Assembly (NCBI RefSeq): GCF_001439735.1
Contig: NZ_JYLN01000004.1
Location: 248,001 to 312,000, forward strand
Length of the DNA stretch: 64,000 bases
Reading direction: 5' to 3'
Source: Pseudomonas paralactis
Lineage (GTDB): Bacteria; Pseudomonadota; Gammaproteobacteria; Pseudomonadales; Pseudomonadaceae
This document shows positions 29,092-39,328 of the stretch, piece by piece. How positions within the stretch are numbered: the first letter of the stretch is position 1; each line of letters starts with the position of its first letter. A model generated the notes under the pieces. It saw only the letters and a program-made list of their open reading frames with translations, did no database searches and was not told the origin of the DNA. The position numbers and the translations under genes are program-made.

Positions 29092-29422
29092 GGTCTCCGG
29101 AGAGAGGTTACGAGTGTGGTTTTTACTGCTGACGTTCCATGAATTAAGCGCGCTGCGGCTCGCTTTGCCTACTGTCAGATCTAACAGGGTTATCTGTTTT
29201 TCCGTCGCGCTGCTCGCCCGGCCCCGCTTCGCCCACACCCCCATTCACGGCGGCGGCCTGAGCACCAGGGTCGATCCGGGGGCCTGCGTAAGGTTGGCGT
29301 TGTACTTATGCAGCTCTAAGTGCTCAAGGACATGCTCATTGCACAATTCGGGTTTATGATGCCAAACGGCAAAATAATAGACGTCCCCCCAGGGATGAAC
29401 CCGACACCCTACGGAGCGCGCA
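29092..29422. other. Intergenic region between the unknown trio and pip
   Basis: A divergent gap of 331 nt. It must contain the promoters for paralogue C (minus) and pip (plus), but I see no convincing -35/-10 pair, palindrome or repeat. The segment 29210-29290 is GC-rich and the rest is mixed. Confidence 0.5.
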
Positions 29423-30394
29423 ATGCAGACTTGGTACCCGCAGATCAAACCCTACGCCCGGCATGATCTGGCAGTCGATGACACCCACACGCTGTATGTC
29501 GATGAAAGTGGCTCTCCCGAGGGCTTGCCCGTCGTGTTCATCCACGGGGGGCCAGGTGCCGGTTGCGACGCCCAGAGCCGCTGCTATTTCGATCCGAACC
29601 TTTACCATATCGTCACCTTCGACCAGCGTGGCTGCGGGCGCTCCACGCCCCGCGCCAACCTTGAGAACAACACCACCTGGGACCTGGTCGCCGACCTTGA
29701 GCGCATCCGCGAGCACCTGGGTATCGACAAATGGGTGTTGTTCGGCGGTTCCTGGGGCTCGACTCTGGCCCTGGCCTACGCGCAAACCCATCCCGAGCGT
29801 GTGCTTGGCCTGATCGTGCGCGGCATCTTCCTGGCTCGCCCGCAGGATATTCACTGGTTCTACCAGGAGGGCGCGAGCCGCCTGTTCCCGGACTACTGGC
29901 AGGACTACCTGGCGCCCATCCCGGTGGAAGAACGCCACGACATGATTGCCGCCTACCACAAGCGCCTCACCGGCAACGACCAGATCGCCCAGATGCATGC
30001 GGCCAAAGCCTGGTCGGGTTGGGAAGGGCGCATGTTGGGCCTGTGCCCAAGCCCCCAGCATGTGGAGCGCTTTTCCGAGCCGCAACGCGCACTGTCCATC
30101 GCGCGTATCGAGTGCCATTACTTCACGAATAACTCCTTCCTGGAGCCGAACCAGCTGATTCGCGACATGCACAAGATTGCCCATCTGCCGGGCATCATCA
30201 TCCATGGCCGCTACGATATGATCTGCCCGCTGGATAACGCCTGGGAGCTGCATCAGGCCTGGCCCAACAGTGAGTTGCAGGTGATTCGCGAGGCCGGCCA
30301 TGCCGCGTCCGAGCCAGGCATCACCGATGCGCTGGTGCGCGCTACCGGCGAGATGGCACGGCGCCTGCTTGATCTGCCGCCTGAAGAAGCATGA
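29423..30394 (+). CDS. pip: Proline iminopeptidase
   Basis: Releases N-terminal proline from peptides. It is a 323-residue alpha/beta hydrolase of peptidase family S33 with the oxyanion motif [11 protein letters not shown] near residue 38, [11 protein letters not shown] near 66, the nucleophile elbow [13 protein letters not shown] near 108, and catalytic aspartate and histidine expected in HGRYDMICP and [10 protein letters not shown] near 260 and 290. It is cytoplasmic, with no signal peptide. The start is ATG at 29423 after GGAGCGCG. The last codons overlap dtd (ATGA). Confidence 0.95.
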   Translation: MQTWYPQIKPYARHDLAVDDTHTLYVDESGSPEGLPVVFIHGGPGAGCDAQSRCYFDPNLYHIVTFDQRGCGRSTPRANLENNTTWDLVADLERIREHLGIDKWVLFGGSWGSTLALAYAQTHPERVLGLIVRGIFLARPQDIHWFYQEGASRLFPDYWQDYLAPIPVEERHDMIAAYHKRLTGNDQIAQMHAAKAWSGWEGRMLGLCPSPQHVERFSEPQRALSIARIECHYFTNNSFLEPNQLIRDMHKIAHLPGIIIHGRYDMICPLDNAWELHQAWPNSELQVIREAGHAASEPGITDALVRATGEMARRLLDLPPEEA

Positions 30395-30828
30395 AGGGCT
30401 TGTTGCAGCGGGTGCGTGGCGCCCGCGTCGAAGTAGCCGGTGAGATTGTGGGGGCGATCGACCAGGGGTTGCTGGTGCTGGTCGCCGTCGAGCCTTCAGA
30501 TACGCCCGAAAGCGCCGACAAACTGCTGCACAAGCTGCTTAACTATCGGGTGTTCAGTGACGAGGAGGGCAAGATGAACCTGTCCCTCAAGGACATCGGT
30601 GGCGGTTTGCTGCTGGTGTCGCAGTTCACCCTGGCGGCGGATACCAAAAGCGGGCTACGGCCCAGCTTCTCTACAGCGGCGCCTCCGGCCCTGGGAGCGG
30701 CGCTTTTTGATCACGTGTTGTTACAAGCGCAACAATTGCATGGCACGGTGGCGTCAGGGCGTTTTGGCGCCGATATGCAGGTGCATTTGGTCAATGATGG
30801 CCCTGTGACCTTCCTCTTACAGACATGA
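30391..30828 (+). CDS. dtd: D-aminoacyl-tRNA deacylase
   Basis: Proofreading enzyme that hydrolyses D-Tyr-tRNA and other D-aminoacyl-tRNAs. The 145-residue length is typical. Both signature motifs are present: SQFTLAAD near residue 77 and the C-terminal [11 protein letters not shown], equivalent to the Gly-cisPro motif. RVRGARVEV at the N-terminus is also typical. It is translationally coupled to pip by a 4 nt overlap. Confidence 0.95.
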   Translation: MKGLLQRVRGARVEVAGEIVGAIDQGLLVLVAVEPSDTPESADKLLHKLLNYRVFSDEEGKMNLSLKDIGGGLLLVSQFTLAADTKSGLRPSFSTAAPPALGAALFDHVLLQAQQLHGTVASGRFGADMQVHLVNDGPVTFLLQT

Positions 30829-31094
30829 ATGTATGAAAAACGACTTTAATGCCTAAAAACGCAGGTTTTCGCTACAAATACTTCGCTGACCCTGATGCGT
30901 TGTCTCGCGGGCTACTAGATAATCGCGCGCTACGGGGATCAGCGTTGTTTGGTCCATTTTTGATTTAGGTAGAGACTTGTCCGATGGCCTTTGGGGAATC
31001 ATTTTGCCCTTGGGGAGTCGGAACATTGCTCGCCAACCTGGCATATAGATAGCTGGCCGTTGGTTTTTTGATCTGTTTTCGGCGAGGGTTGCTC

Positions 31095-32831
31095 GTGATT
31101 GTTAGTCCCTGTAATGCACCAAAATTGTCTGCCAAACGGTTACGAAACGCACTGGTAACGGGCTCTGCCCTGTTTTGCCTGTTCGGCGCCGGTCAACTGT
31201 GGGCATTCAGTCTGGATGATGTGTCGGCCAAGGCAAAAGAGCTGGCCGGGCAGAAATACGAAGCTCCGCGCAGCAATCTGCCGAACGAATTCCGCGAAAT
31301 GAAGTTCGCGGACTACCAAAAGATTCGTTTCCGCAACGAAAAAGCCGAGTGGGCCGATCAGAACACCCCGTTCAAGCTGTCCTTCTATCACCAGGGTATG
31401 CATTTCGACACCCCGGTGAAAATCAACGAAGTCACCGCCGACAGCGTGCATGAAATCAAGTACGACCCGACTCGCTTCGATTTCGGCGACGTGAAATTTG
31501 ATCCCAAAGCCACCGAGCAGCTCGGCTATGCCGGTTTCCGTGTGCTTTACCCGATCAACAAGGCCGACAAGCAAGACGAAATCATGACCATGCTCGGCGC
31601 GAGCTATTTCCGCGTCGTCGGCAAGGACCAGGTGTATGGCCTGTCTGCCCGCGGCATGGCGATCGACACCGCGCTGCCGTCCGGTGAAGAATTCCCACGG
31701 TTTACCGAGTTCTGGATCGAGCGTCCAAAGCCGGGTGACAAGCACCTGGTGATCTTCGCCCTGCTGGATTCGCCACGCGCCACTGGCGCTTATCGTCTGA
31801 TCCTGCGCCCCGGCACTGACACCGTAGTGGACGTCAAATCCCAGATGTTCCTGCGTGACAAGGTCAGCAAGCTGGGCGTTGCGCCGTTGACTTCGATGTT
31901 CCTGTTCGGCGCCAACCAGCCGTCCAAGGTCCTCAACTACCGTCGCGAGCTCCACGATTCCAGCGGCCTGTCGATTCACGCCGGCAATGGCGAGTGGATC
32001 TGGCGCCCGCTGAACAACCCTAAACACCTGTCGGTCAGCAACTTCAGCGTCGAGAACCCGCGTGGGTTCGGCCTGCTGCAACGTGGTCGCAACTTCAGCC
32101 ACTACGAAGACCTGGACGACAACTACGACAAGCGCCCAAGCGCGTGGATCGAACCGGAAGGTGATTGGGGCAAGGGCTCCGTCGACCTGGTCGAGATCCC
32201 GACCGCCGACGAGACCAACGACAACATCGTGGCCTTCTGGAGCCCGGAAAAACTGCCGGAAGTCGGCCAGCCTCTGGACGTGGCCTACCGCCTGCACTGG
32301 ACCCTGGATGATGCCGCATTCCATTCGCCGGATAGCGCCTGGGTCAAGCAGACCCTGCGTTCTACCGGTGACGTGAAGCAATCCAACCTGATCCGTCAGC
32401 CCGACGGCACCGTGGCTTACCTGGTGGACTTCGAGGGCCCGGCCCTGAAGAAACTGCTGCCGGACGCACCGGTACGCAGCCAGGTGAGTGTGGGCGACAA
32501 CGCCGAGCTGGTTGAAAACAGCGTGCGTTACAACGAACACACCAAAGGCTGGCGCCTGACCCTGCGTATGAAGATCAAGGACGCAGGCAAGCCGACCGAA
32601 ATGCGTGCAGCACTGGTGCAAGATGTCGTGCAGCCCACGCCTGAGCCGGTTTCGACTCACGTGTTGAAGGCCGACAAAGTCGTGGCCAAGCAGCACGAGA
32701 AACAAGCCAGGAAAGACGCAAAAGACAAGCAAGACCCGCAGCCAGAAGCTGCCCCAGCCACACCGGAGCCGGCCAAGACCGAACAAGTCCTGACCGAAAC
32801 CTGGAGCTATCAGTTGCCTGCCGATGAGTAA
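31095..32831 (+). CDS. opgG: Periplasmic glucan biosynthesis protein OpgG
   Basis: Exported protein needed to make osmoregulated periplasmic glucans together with OpgH. It has 578 residues from a GTG start at 31095 with GAGGG upstream; an earlier in-frame start at 31068 has no ribosome site. The signal sequence ([20 protein letters not shown]) ends near residue 37. The MdoG domain follows: [39 protein letters not shown] near 170 and [16 protein letters not shown] block near 350. Odd point: a Lys/Glu/Pro/Ala-rich tail of about 45 residues before the terminal [12 protein letters not shown]. It overlaps opgH by 8 nt. Confidence 0.95.
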   Translation: MIVSPCNAPKLSAKRLRNALVTGSALFCLFGAGQLWAFSLDDVSAKAKELAGQKYEAPRSNLPNEFREMKFADYQKIRFRNEKAEWADQNTPFKLSFYHQGMHFDTPVKINEVTADSVHEIKYDPTRFDFGDVKFDPKATEQLGYAGFRVLYPINKADKQDEIMTMLGASYFRVVGKDQVYGLSARGMAIDTALPSGEEFPRFTEFWIERPKPGDKHLVIFALLDSPRATGAYRLILRPGTDTVVDVKSQMFLRDKVSKLGVAPLTSMFLFGANQPSKVLNYRRELHDSSGLSIHAGNGEWIWRPLNNPKHLSVSNFSVENPRGFGLLQRGRNFSHYEDLDDNYDKRPSAWIEPEGDWGKGSVDLVEIPTADETNDNIVAFWSPEKLPEVGQPLDVAYRLHWTLDDAAFHSPDSAWVKQTLRSTGDVKQSNLIRQPDGTVAYLVDFEGPALKKLLPDAPVRSQVSVGDNAELVENSVRYNEHTKGWRLTLRMKIKDAGKPTEMRAALVQDVVQPTPEPVSTHVLKADKVVAKQHEKQARKDAKDKQDPQPEAAPATPEPAKTEQVLTETWSYQLPADE

Positions 32832-35394
32832 TTCAAACGTCCGGCCAGAGACTCTGAGCGAGTATCTGGCGCACCTCCCGTTGACCGCTGAGCAGCGCGC
32901 CGAGTTGGCGGGCTGCAACTCGTTCAGCGAATTGCACGAACGCTTGTCGTCGTCGACTTTCGACGCACCGACCGACGCCGCCCAGGCCTCGGTCGGCCGT
33001 CGCTTGACCCTCAACAGCGCCGAAGAGCTGCAAGACGCCGAGATGCTGGCGCTCGACGCCGGCGGTCGCGTGTGTCTCAAAGCCACCCCGCCGATCCGCC
33101 GGACCAAAGTGGTGCCAGAGCCCTGGCGCACCAACATCCTGGTGCGCGGCTGGCGCCGGATGACCGGTCGCACCAACCCGCCCAAGCCACCCAAGGATGA
33201 GCGCGTATTGCCGGCTGCCCGCTGGCGTACCGTGGGTTCGATCCGTCGCTATATTCTGTTGGTGTTGATGCTGGGTCAGACCATCGTCGCCGGCTGGTAC
33301 ATGAAAGGCATCATGCCGTACCAGGGTTGGTCGCTGGTCGACTTCGATGAAATCCGCAACCAGACCCTGCTGCAAACCGCCACCCAGGTAATGCCCTACG
33401 CGCTGCAAACCAGCATCCTGATCATGTTCGGGATTCTGTTCTGCTGGGTGTCGGCCGGTTTCTGGACCGCGCTCATGGGCTTCCTGGAGCTGCTGACCGG
33501 GCACGATAAATACCGCATCTCCGGTAAAAGTGCCGGTAACGAGCCGATTCCCAAGGATGCGCGCACCGCGCTGGTGATGCCGATCTGCAACGAAGACGTG
33601 CCGCGGGTATTCGCAGGTCTGCGCGCAACGTTCGAATCGGTAGCCGCCACCGGTGACCTGGATCGCTTCGATTTCTTCGTGCTCAGCGACAGTAACGACG
33701 CCGACATCTGCATCGCCGAACAGCAAGCCTGGCTCGACGTGTGCCGCGAAGCTGGCGGCTTCGGCAAGATCTTCTATCGCCGCCGCCGCCGTCGCGTAAA
33801 GCGCAAGAGCGGCAACCTCGACGACTTTTGCCGTCGCTGGGGGGGTGACTACAAGTACATGGTCGTGCTGGACGCTGACTCGGTAATGAGCGGCGAATGC
33901 CTGACCAGTCTGGTACGCCTGATGGAAGCCACGCCGGATGCGGGGATTATCCAGACCGCGCCGCGCGCGTCGGGCATGGACACTCTGTATGCGCGTATGC
34001 AGCAGTTCGCTACCCGCGTATACGGCCCACTGTTTACCGCCGGCCTGCACTTCTGGCAGTTGGGTGAATCCCACTACTGGGGCCACAACGCCATTATCCG
34101 CATGAAGCCGTTTATCGAGCATTGCGCCCTGGCGCCGTTGCCGGGTAAAGGTGCATTCGCCGGTGCGATTCTTTCCCATGACTTCGTTGAAGCCGCGCTG
34201 ATGCGCCGTGCCGGCTGGGGCGTGTGGATTGCCTACGACTTGCCGGGCAGCTACGAAGAACTGCCGCCGAACCTGCTGGACGAACTCAAGCGTGACCGTC
34301 GCTGGTGCCACGGTAACCTGATGAACTTCCGCCTGTTCCTGGTCAAAGGCATGCACCCGGTGCACCGCGCGGTGTTCCTGACCGGTGTGATGTCCTACCT
34401 GTCGGCGCCGTTGTGGTTCTTCTTCCTGGTGTTGTCCACCGCGTTGCTGGCGGTGAACACGCTGATGGAGCCGCAGTACTTCATGGCGCCGCGCCAGTTG
34501 TACCCGCTGTGGCCACAATGGCATCCGGACAAGGCGGTGGCGTTGTTCTCCACCACCATCGTGCTGTTGTTCCTGCCCAAGCTGCTCAGCATCATTCTGA
34601 TCTGGGCCAAGGGTGCCAAGGAGTTCGGCGGCAAGTTCAAGGTGACCTTGTCGATGCTGCTGGAGATGTTGTTCTCCATGCTGCTGGCGCCGGTGCGGAT
34701 GATTTTCCACACCCGTTTCGTCCTCGCCGCCTTCCTCGGTTGGGCTGCCACCTGGAACTCGCCGCAGCGTGACGACGACTCCACGCCCTGGAGCGAAGCG
34801 GTCAAGCGTCACGGCCCGCAAACGATCCTCGGCTTCCTGTGGGCGCTGTTGGTGGTGTGGTTGAACCCAAGCTTCCTGTGGTGGCTGGTGCCGATTGTCG
34901 GCTCGCTGATGCTGTCGATTCCGGTGTCGGTGATTTCCAGCCGGGTCAAGCTGGGCCTCAAGTCCCGTGACGAGAGCCTGTTCCTGATCCCCGAGGAATA
35001 CAATCCGCCGCAAGCGCTGCTGTCGACCGAGAAGTACACCCACGAAAACCGTTGGCACGCCCTCAATGACGGGTTCGTGCGTTCGGTGGTCGACCCGCAG
35101 CAGAACGCCCTGGCCTGTGCCTTGGCGACCTCGCGTCACCGCGAGGCCGAGCCGATTGAATACCTGCGCATGGAGCGCGTTCGCCACGCGTTGAAAGTCG
35201 GCCCTGCCGGCCTCAACAACAGCGAGCGCCTGGCCCTGCTCAGTGACCCGGTAGCCCTGGCTCGTCTGCATGAGCAGGTCTGGAGCGAAGGTCATGCCGA
35301 GTGGCTTGGTGCCTGGCGTGCTTCGATCAAGGCTGATCCGCACGCACCATTGCTGCCTCTGCAACCGCAGTCGCCGCAGGCCCAACCGGCCTGA
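32824..35394 (+). CDS. opgH: Glucan biosynthesis glucosyltransferase H
   Basis: An 856-residue inner-membrane glycosyltransferase family 2 enzyme that polymerises the beta-1,2-glucan backbone from UDP-glucose and is thought to export it. A cytoplasmic N-terminal region of about 140 residues is followed by helices at [18 protein letters not shown] and a second near 195. The catalytic domain has LVMPICNED near 250, the DxD-type [10 protein letters not shown] near 349 and [10 protein letters not shown] near 490. Multiple C-terminal helices follow. The start overlaps the end of opgG by 8 nt, so the pair is coupled. Confidence 0.96.
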   Translation: MSNSNVRPETLSEYLAHLPLTAEQRAELAGCNSFSELHERLSSSTFDAPTDAAQASVGRRLTLNSAEELQDAEMLALDAGGRVCLKATPPIRRTKVVPEPWRTNILVRGWRRMTGRTNPPKPPKDERVLPAARWRTVGSIRRYILLVLMLGQTIVAGWYMKGIMPYQGWSLVDFDEIRNQTLLQTATQVMPYALQTSILIMFGILFCWVSAGFWTALMGFLELLTGHDKYRISGKSAGNEPIPKDARTALVMPICNEDVPRVFAGLRATFESVAATGDLDRFDFFVLSDSNDADICIAEQQAWLDVCREAGGFGKIFYRRRRRRVKRKSGNLDDFCRRWGGDYKYMVVLDADSVMSGECLTSLVRLMEATPDAGIIQTAPRASGMDTLYARMQQFATRVYGPLFTAGLHFWQLGESHYWGHNAIIRMKPFIEHCALAPLPGKGAFAGAILSHDFVEAALMRRAGWGVWIAYDLPGSYEELPPNLLDELKRDRRWCHGNLMNFRLFLVKGMHPVHRAVFLTGVMSYLSAPLWFFFLVLSTALLAVNTLMEPQYFMAPRQLYPLWPQWHPDKAVALFSTTIVLLFLPKLLSIILIWAKGAKEFGGKFKVTLSMLLEMLFSMLLAPVRMIFHTRFVLAAFLGWAATWNSPQRDDDSTPWSEAVKRHGPQTILGFLWALLVVWLNPSFLWWLVPIVGSLMLSIPVSVISSRVKLGLKSRDESLFLIPEEYNPPQALLSTEKYTHENRWHALNDGFVRSVVDPQQNALACALATSRHREAEPIEYLRMERVRHALKVGPAGLNNSERLALLSDPVALARLHEQVWSEGHAEWLGAWRASIKADPHAPLLPLQPQSPQAQPA

Positions 35395-35400
35395 TTCAGA

Positions 35401-35427
35401 CGCCCCCGAGGGCTCGCCTCGGGGGCG
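35401..35427 (+). terminator. Hairpin after opgH
   Basis: CGCCCCCGAGG / CCTCGGGGGCG, an 11 bp stem with a 5 nt loop, 6 nt after the opgH stop. No T run follows, so termination may depend on other factors. Confidence 0.6.
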
Positions 35428-35581
35428 CTGCAGACGCTGGTCCTACAGCGTTTACAGCCGCTTCCATTTATCCCTAACCCCTTGTTATTTCGAAACAAAA
35501 GACCTTTGATCGAGGCGTATTGTCGTGCCTGTCGCTGGGTTAGCATCGCCCCCCAAAATTTCACTCGCCACGGGGGCATTC

Positions 35582-36382
35582 ATGATCAAAAGGTATTGTT
35601 CGGTATTGCTGGTTAGCGTTTTGCTATGGGCCTATGCGGGTCTGCTGAGTGCGGGCGCCCTGGACGATGCTGTGCGTCGCGGCGTATTGAAAGTGGGGAC
35701 CACGCCCGATTACGTGCCCTTCGAGATGCTCGATAAGCAGGGGCGCATCGTCGGTTTTGAAATTGACTTGCTCCGCGCCATGAGCCGTGCGCTGGGCGTG
35801 GAACTTGAGCTGATTGCGGTGCCGTATACGGATTTGGTGTCGGGGTTGATGGCAAGAAAATTTGACCTGATTGGCAGCGGCATGACCGTCACCCAGGAGC
35901 GCAACCTGAAGCTCAACTTCAGCGACTCTTTCATCGTGGTGGGGCAGACAGTGCTGATGCACCCCCGCCTGGCCGGCATCATTTCCAGCGTCGAAGAGCT
36001 GGACGACGCCAGTTACCGGGTGGTGACTACCCGGGGCACGACCGGAGAGGCAGCAGCCAAGCGTTTCCTGGGGGCTGCGCAACTGAGCACGGTGACGACC
36101 CCCGAAGACGGTGTGCAGCAGGTCGTGGAAGGCAAGGCCGATGCGTTTATCCATGATGCACCCTACAACCTGATCGCGATGAGCCGGCCGCAGAACAGCG
36201 CTTTGTTGAGCCTGGAACAACCCTTCACCTTTGAGCCCCTGGCGTTTGGTTTGAAAAAAGGTGATTACGACAGCCTCAACTGGATCAATCACTTTCTCAA
36301 CCAGATCGCTCAGGATGGCTCCTACGATCGCCTGCATGACAAGTGGTTCAGGGATACGGCCTGGATCGCAGAAATTGAGTGA
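35582..36382 (+). CDS. Polar amino acid ABC substrate-binding protein, copy 1
   Basis: A 266-residue periplasmic binding protein of family 3 (SBP_bac_3). The ATG at 35582 starts a signal peptide ending LLSAGA. The core follows with VLKVGTTPDYVPFEMLDK, GRIVGFEIDLLRAMSRALG, KFDLIGSGMTVTQERNL and the C-terminal EPLAFGLKKGDYDSLNWINH and YDRLHDKWF. It is closely related to the next gene over its entire length. Ligand unknown; the family binds polar or acidic amino acids. It is separated from copy 2 by 216 nt containing two palindromes, so the two copies may be expressed separately. Confidence 0.9.
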   Translation: MIKRYCSVLLVSVLLWAYAGLLSAGALDDAVRRGVLKVGTTPDYVPFEMLDKQGRIVGFEIDLLRAMSRALGVELELIAVPYTDLVSGLMARKFDLIGSGMTVTQERNLKLNFSDSFIVVGQTVLMHPRLAGIISSVEELDDASYRVVTTRGTTGEAAAKRFLGAAQLSTVTTPEDGVQQVVEGKADAFIHDAPYNLIAMSRPQNSALLSLEQPFTFEPLAFGLKKGDYDSLNWINHFLNQIAQDGSYDRLHDKWFRDTAWIAEIE

Positions 36383-36425
36383 TCGTCATAACTACTTACA
36401 CATCAATCAATTACCAAGGGGCCAC

Positions 36426-36439
36426 GTAGACGCGTCTAC
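36426..36439. promoter_or_regulatory. Perfect 14 nt palindrome upstream of binding-protein copy 2
   Basis: GTAGACGCGTCTAC is its own complement. It lies 160 nt before the start of copy 2 in a gene-free gap, and is a candidate operator of an unknown regulator. Confidence 0.4.
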
Positions 36440-36482
36440 CCCTGCGCTTGACTGCACCGGCTTAGGGCTTTTACGACATACG

Positions 36483-36499
36483 CCGGTAACATTTACCGG
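36483..36499. promoter_or_regulatory. Inverted repeat CCGGTAA-N3-TTACCGG
   Basis: Perfect 7+3+7 inverted repeat 100 nt before the start of copy 2. Together with the palindrome at 36426 it suggests dedicated control of this importer. The hairpin is too short and lacks the T run of a terminator. Confidence 0.4.
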
Positions 36500-36598
36500 T
36501 GAAACCTTTGTGACGGCCAACGAGTGGGTTAGGATCGCATCCCGAAATGGCGCAGCCCTTTTGTGCGCCGACCTTATAAGAATCGTTCAGGGGTCTTG

Positions 36599-37399
36599 AT
36601 GATGAAAAAGTATCTTTCGATGCTGATGCTCGGCGTCACCGCGATGGTCGCTGCCACTGCGGCCCAGGCCGGAGCCATCGACGATGCGGTCAAGCGCGGC
36701 ACGTTGAAAGTCGGCATGGACCCGACCTATATGCCGTTCGAAATGACTGACAAACGCGGCGAAATCATCGGTTTCGAAGTCGACATCCTCAAGGCCATGG
36801 CCAAGTCCATGGGGGTCAAGCTGGAACTGGTGTCCACTGGTTATGACGGCATCATCCCGGCCTTCCTGACCGGCAAGTTCGACATGATCGGCAGCGGCAT
36901 GACCCTGACCCAGGAGCGCAACCTGCGCCTGAACTTCAGCGAACCCTTCATCGTGGTCGGCCAGACCCTGCTGATCCGCAAGGAGCTGGAAGGCACCATC
37001 AAGTCCTACAAAGACCTGAACGATGAGAAATACCGCCTGACCTCCAAGCTCGGCACCACCGGTGAAATGGTCGCCAAGAAGCTGATTTCCAAGGCCAAGT
37101 ACCACGGCTACGACAACGAGCAGGAAGGCGTGCTGGATGTGGTCAACGGCAAGGCTGACGCCTTTGTGTATGACGCGCCTTACAACGTGGTGGCCGAGAA
37201 GAAAGTCGGCAACGGCAAGCTGGTGTTCCTGGAAGAACCCTTCACCTTTGAACCTCTGGCGTTCGGTTTGAAGAAAGGCGATTACGACAGCATTAACTTC
37301 ATCAACAACTTCCTGCACCAGATCCGTAACGACGGCACTTACGATCGCATCCATGACAAGTGGTTCAAGAGCTCCGAGTGGCTCAAGGACATGGAATAA
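36599..37399 (+). CDS. Polar amino acid ABC substrate-binding protein, copy 2
   Basis: A 266-residue SBP_bac_3 protein, paralogous to the gene 216 nt upstream. The signal peptide ends TAAQAGA. Conserved blocks: LKVGMDPTYMPFEMTDK, GEIIGFEVDILKAMAKSMG, KFDMIGSGMTLTQERNL, FVYDAPYNVV and YDRIHDKWF. Two start codons lie side by side (36599, 36602); the first is 5 nt after AGGGG. It probably is the main receptor for the permease and ATPase that follow. Whether copy 1 uses the same permease is open. Confidence 0.92.
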   Translation: MMKKYLSMLMLGVTAMVAATAAQAGAIDDAVKRGTLKVGMDPTYMPFEMTDKRGEIIGFEVDILKAMAKSMGVKLELVSTGYDGIIPAFLTGKFDMIGSGMTLTQERNLRLNFSEPFIVVGQTLLIRKELEGTIKSYKDLNDEKYRLTSKLGTTGEMVAKKLISKAKYHGYDNEQEGVLDVVNGKADAFVYDAPYNVVAEKKVGNGKLVFLEEPFTFEPLAFGLKKGDYDSINFINNFLHQIRNDGTYDRIHDKWFKSSEWLKDME

Positions 37400-37420
37400 G
37401 GCCTGACACCGAGTTGCCTG

Positions 37421-37494
37421 CATCGCAGGCAAGCCAGCTCCCACATTTGACTGTATTTACACATCAAATGTGGGAGGGGGCTTGCCCCCGATGG
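37421..37494. repeat. REP pair (mixed variants)
   Basis: Left half of the CTGGCTTGCCTG kind in inverse, right half of the GGGGGCTTGCCCCC kind. It lies between binding protein copy 2 and the permease, inside the transport operon. Confidence 0.85.
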
Positions 37495-37528
37495 CGGCCT
37501 ATCAGGCAACACATATCCGGAAAGTGAA

Positions 37529-38488
37529 ATGAAACAGAAAAAAGCCCAATGGCCCTGGCACCTGCTGACCGTGGTCGTGCTGGTCGGCCTGGCGGGCGCC
37601 TTGTACTACGCCACCTCGTTGATGTCCTACGAGTGGCGCTGGAACCGCGTGCCGCAATACTTCGCCTATCAAGCCGAGACCTCCCAGCGCGCCGCGGATA
37701 TTTCCACCGTGGTCGAGCTGGTGCGCAAAGGCGATATGGCCGAAGTCACCCTGCGCAACGACGCGGGGGTCGAGCAAAAACTCACGGTTGCCGACAACAG
37801 CCTGCAAGTGGCGCGCGGTGACGATGTGGCTGAAGGCGACGTGGTCGGCGTGACCCGACAGTGGGCGCTGGGGCCGTTGATGTGGGGCTTGTGGACCACG
37901 CTGTGGCTGTCGGTGGTGTCCGGCATCCTGGGCTTGGCGATAGGTTTGGCGACTGGTTTGTGCCGGCTCTCCAAAAACCCGACCCTGCGGGATCTGTCGA
38001 CGATCTACGTCGAACTGGTGCGCGGTACGCCGCTGCTGGTGCAGATTTTCATTTTCTATTTCTTTATCGGCACGGTGCTCAACCTGTCCCGGGAATTTGC
38101 CGGGATCGCTGCGCTGTCGTTGTTCACCGGTGCCTACGTGGCCGAAATCGTGCGCGCGGGCGTGCAGTCCATCACCCGTGGCCAGGATGAAGCGGCGCGT
38201 TCCCTGGGCTTGAGCGCCGGCCAGTCGATGCGCCATGTGGTGCTGCCGCAAGCCTTCAAGCGCGTACTGCCACCCCTGGCCGGGCAATTTATCAGCCTGG
38301 TCAAAGACACGTCCCTGGTGTCGGTGATCGCGATTACCGAGTTGCTCAAGAGTGGACGTGAAGTGATCACCACCTCGTTTTCGCCATTCGAGATCCTGTT
38401 CTGTGTGGCAGGCCTGTACCTGCTGATCAACCTGCCGCTGTCGAAAATGGCCAGCCGGCTTGAGCGGAGGCTCGCCCAAAGTGATTGA
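37529..38488 (+). CDS. Polar amino acid ABC permease with an N-terminal extension
   Basis: A 319-residue permease of the HisM/GlnP class, about 90 residues longer than a typical one. Helix 1 ([20 protein letters not shown]) is followed by a hydrophilic, beta-looking segment of roughly 80 residues ([20 protein letters not shown] is its core), and then by the usual five-helix core starting at [16 protein letters not shown]. The EAA loop near residue 215 reads [23 protein letters not shown]. The extension is presumably periplasmic. It overlaps the ATPase gene by 8 nt. Confidence 0.9.
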   Translation: MKQKKAQWPWHLLTVVVLVGLAGALYYATSLMSYEWRWNRVPQYFAYQAETSQRAADISTVVELVRKGDMAEVTLRNDAGVEQKLTVADNSLQVARGDDVAEGDVVGVTRQWALGPLMWGLWTTLWLSVVSGILGLAIGLATGLCRLSKNPTLRDLSTIYVELVRGTPLLVQIFIFYFFIGTVLNLSREFAGIAALSLFTGAYVAEIVRAGVQSITRGQDEAARSLGLSAGQSMRHVVLPQAFKRVLPPLAGQFISLVKDTSLVSVIAITELLKSGREVITTSFSPFEILFCVAGLYLLINLPLSKMASRLERRLAQSD

Positions 38489-39215
38489 AGTGCGCGATCT
38501 GGTAAAAGTCTTCGACACCCGTGGGCATGTGGTGCGTGCGGTAGACCACGTCACCACCCAGGTGGCCAAGGGTGAAGTGCTGGTGGTGATCGGCCCGTCC
38601 GGCTCCGGCAAGTCCACCTTCCTGCGCTGCCTCAATGGGTTGGAGGCGTTCGACTCGGGTTCGGTGAGCATCGATGGTTTGCAACTGGCCGATCCGAAGA
38701 CCGACGTGAACGCCTACCGTCGTGAAGTCGGCATGGTGTTCCAGCATTTCAACCTGTTCCCCCATATGACCGTGCTGGAAAACCTGTGCCTGGCGCAAAA
38801 GGTCGTGCGCAAGCGCGGCAAGCAAGAGCGCGAGGCCAAGGCCCTGGCCTTGTTGGAAAAGGTCGGTATCGCGCAGAAGGCCCATGAGTTTCCATCGCGC
38901 CTGTCTGGCGGCCAGCAGCAGCGGGTCGCGATTGCCCGGGCGCTGGCCATGGAGCCCAAGGTGATGCTGTTTGACGAGCCCACCTCGGCCCTCGACCCGG
39001 AAATGGTCGGCGAAGTTCTCGACGTCATGAAAACCCTGGCCCTGGAAGGCATGACCATGGTCTGCGTGACCCACGAGATGGGCTTTGCCCGCGAAGTGGC
39101 GGACCGGGTGCTGTTCTTCGACCACGGCAAACTGTTGGAGGACGCAGCGCCCGCCGAATTCTTCGCTGCGCCGAAAGACCCACGGGCCCAGGCGTTCCTG
39201 CGCCAGGTCCTATGA
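38481..39215 (+). CDS. Polar amino acid ABC ATPase (GlnQ-like)
   Basis: A 244-residue ATP-binding subunit. Walker A is [19 protein letters not shown] near residue 36, the Q-loop is [15 protein letters not shown] near 85, the signature is [18 protein letters not shown] near 142, Walker B is [18 protein letters not shown] near 163, and the switch is [15 protein letters not shown] near 197. The GTG at 38481 is chosen (GGAGG 10 nt upstream); a TTG at 38460 is in frame but lacks a ribosome site. Last gene of the importer operon. Confidence 0.93.
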   Translation: MIEVRDLVKVFDTRGHVVRAVDHVTTQVAKGEVLVVIGPSGSGKSTFLRCLNGLEAFDSGSVSIDGLQLADPKTDVNAYRREVGMVFQHFNLFPHMTVLENLCLAQKVVRKRGKQEREAKALALLEKVGIAQKAHEFPSRLSGGQQQRVAIARALAMEPKVMLFDEPTSALDPEMVGEVLDVMKTLALEGMTMVCVTHEMGFAREVADRVLFFDHGKLLEDAAPAEFFAAPKDPRAQAFLRQVL

Positions 39216-39217
39216 CT

Positions 39218-39316
39218 GTAGGAGCGAGCTTGCTCGCGAAAAGCGTCAACGATAACGCCGCGCACCCTGAATGAACGCGGCGGCTCTGGGTTTTTCGCGA
39301 GCAAGCTCGCTCCTGC
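39218..39316. repeat. REP pair (type B)
   Basis: GTAGGAGCGAGCTTGCTCGC and its inverted partner, in the convergent gap between the ATPase gene and the first chemoreceptor gene. Same family as the copy at fbp. Confidence 0.85.
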
Positions 39317-39328
39317 AGTGGTGGTGTT

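Noticed and set aside
32833..35385. 850-codon open frame on the minus strand opposite opgH
   Set aside because: Composition (His, Gln and Arg-rich) is typical of antisense frames in high-GC DNA; opgH is certain. Similar long antisense frames opposite typA, glgP, fbp, hutU, hutH, opgG, phaC1 and phaC2 were rejected for the same reason.
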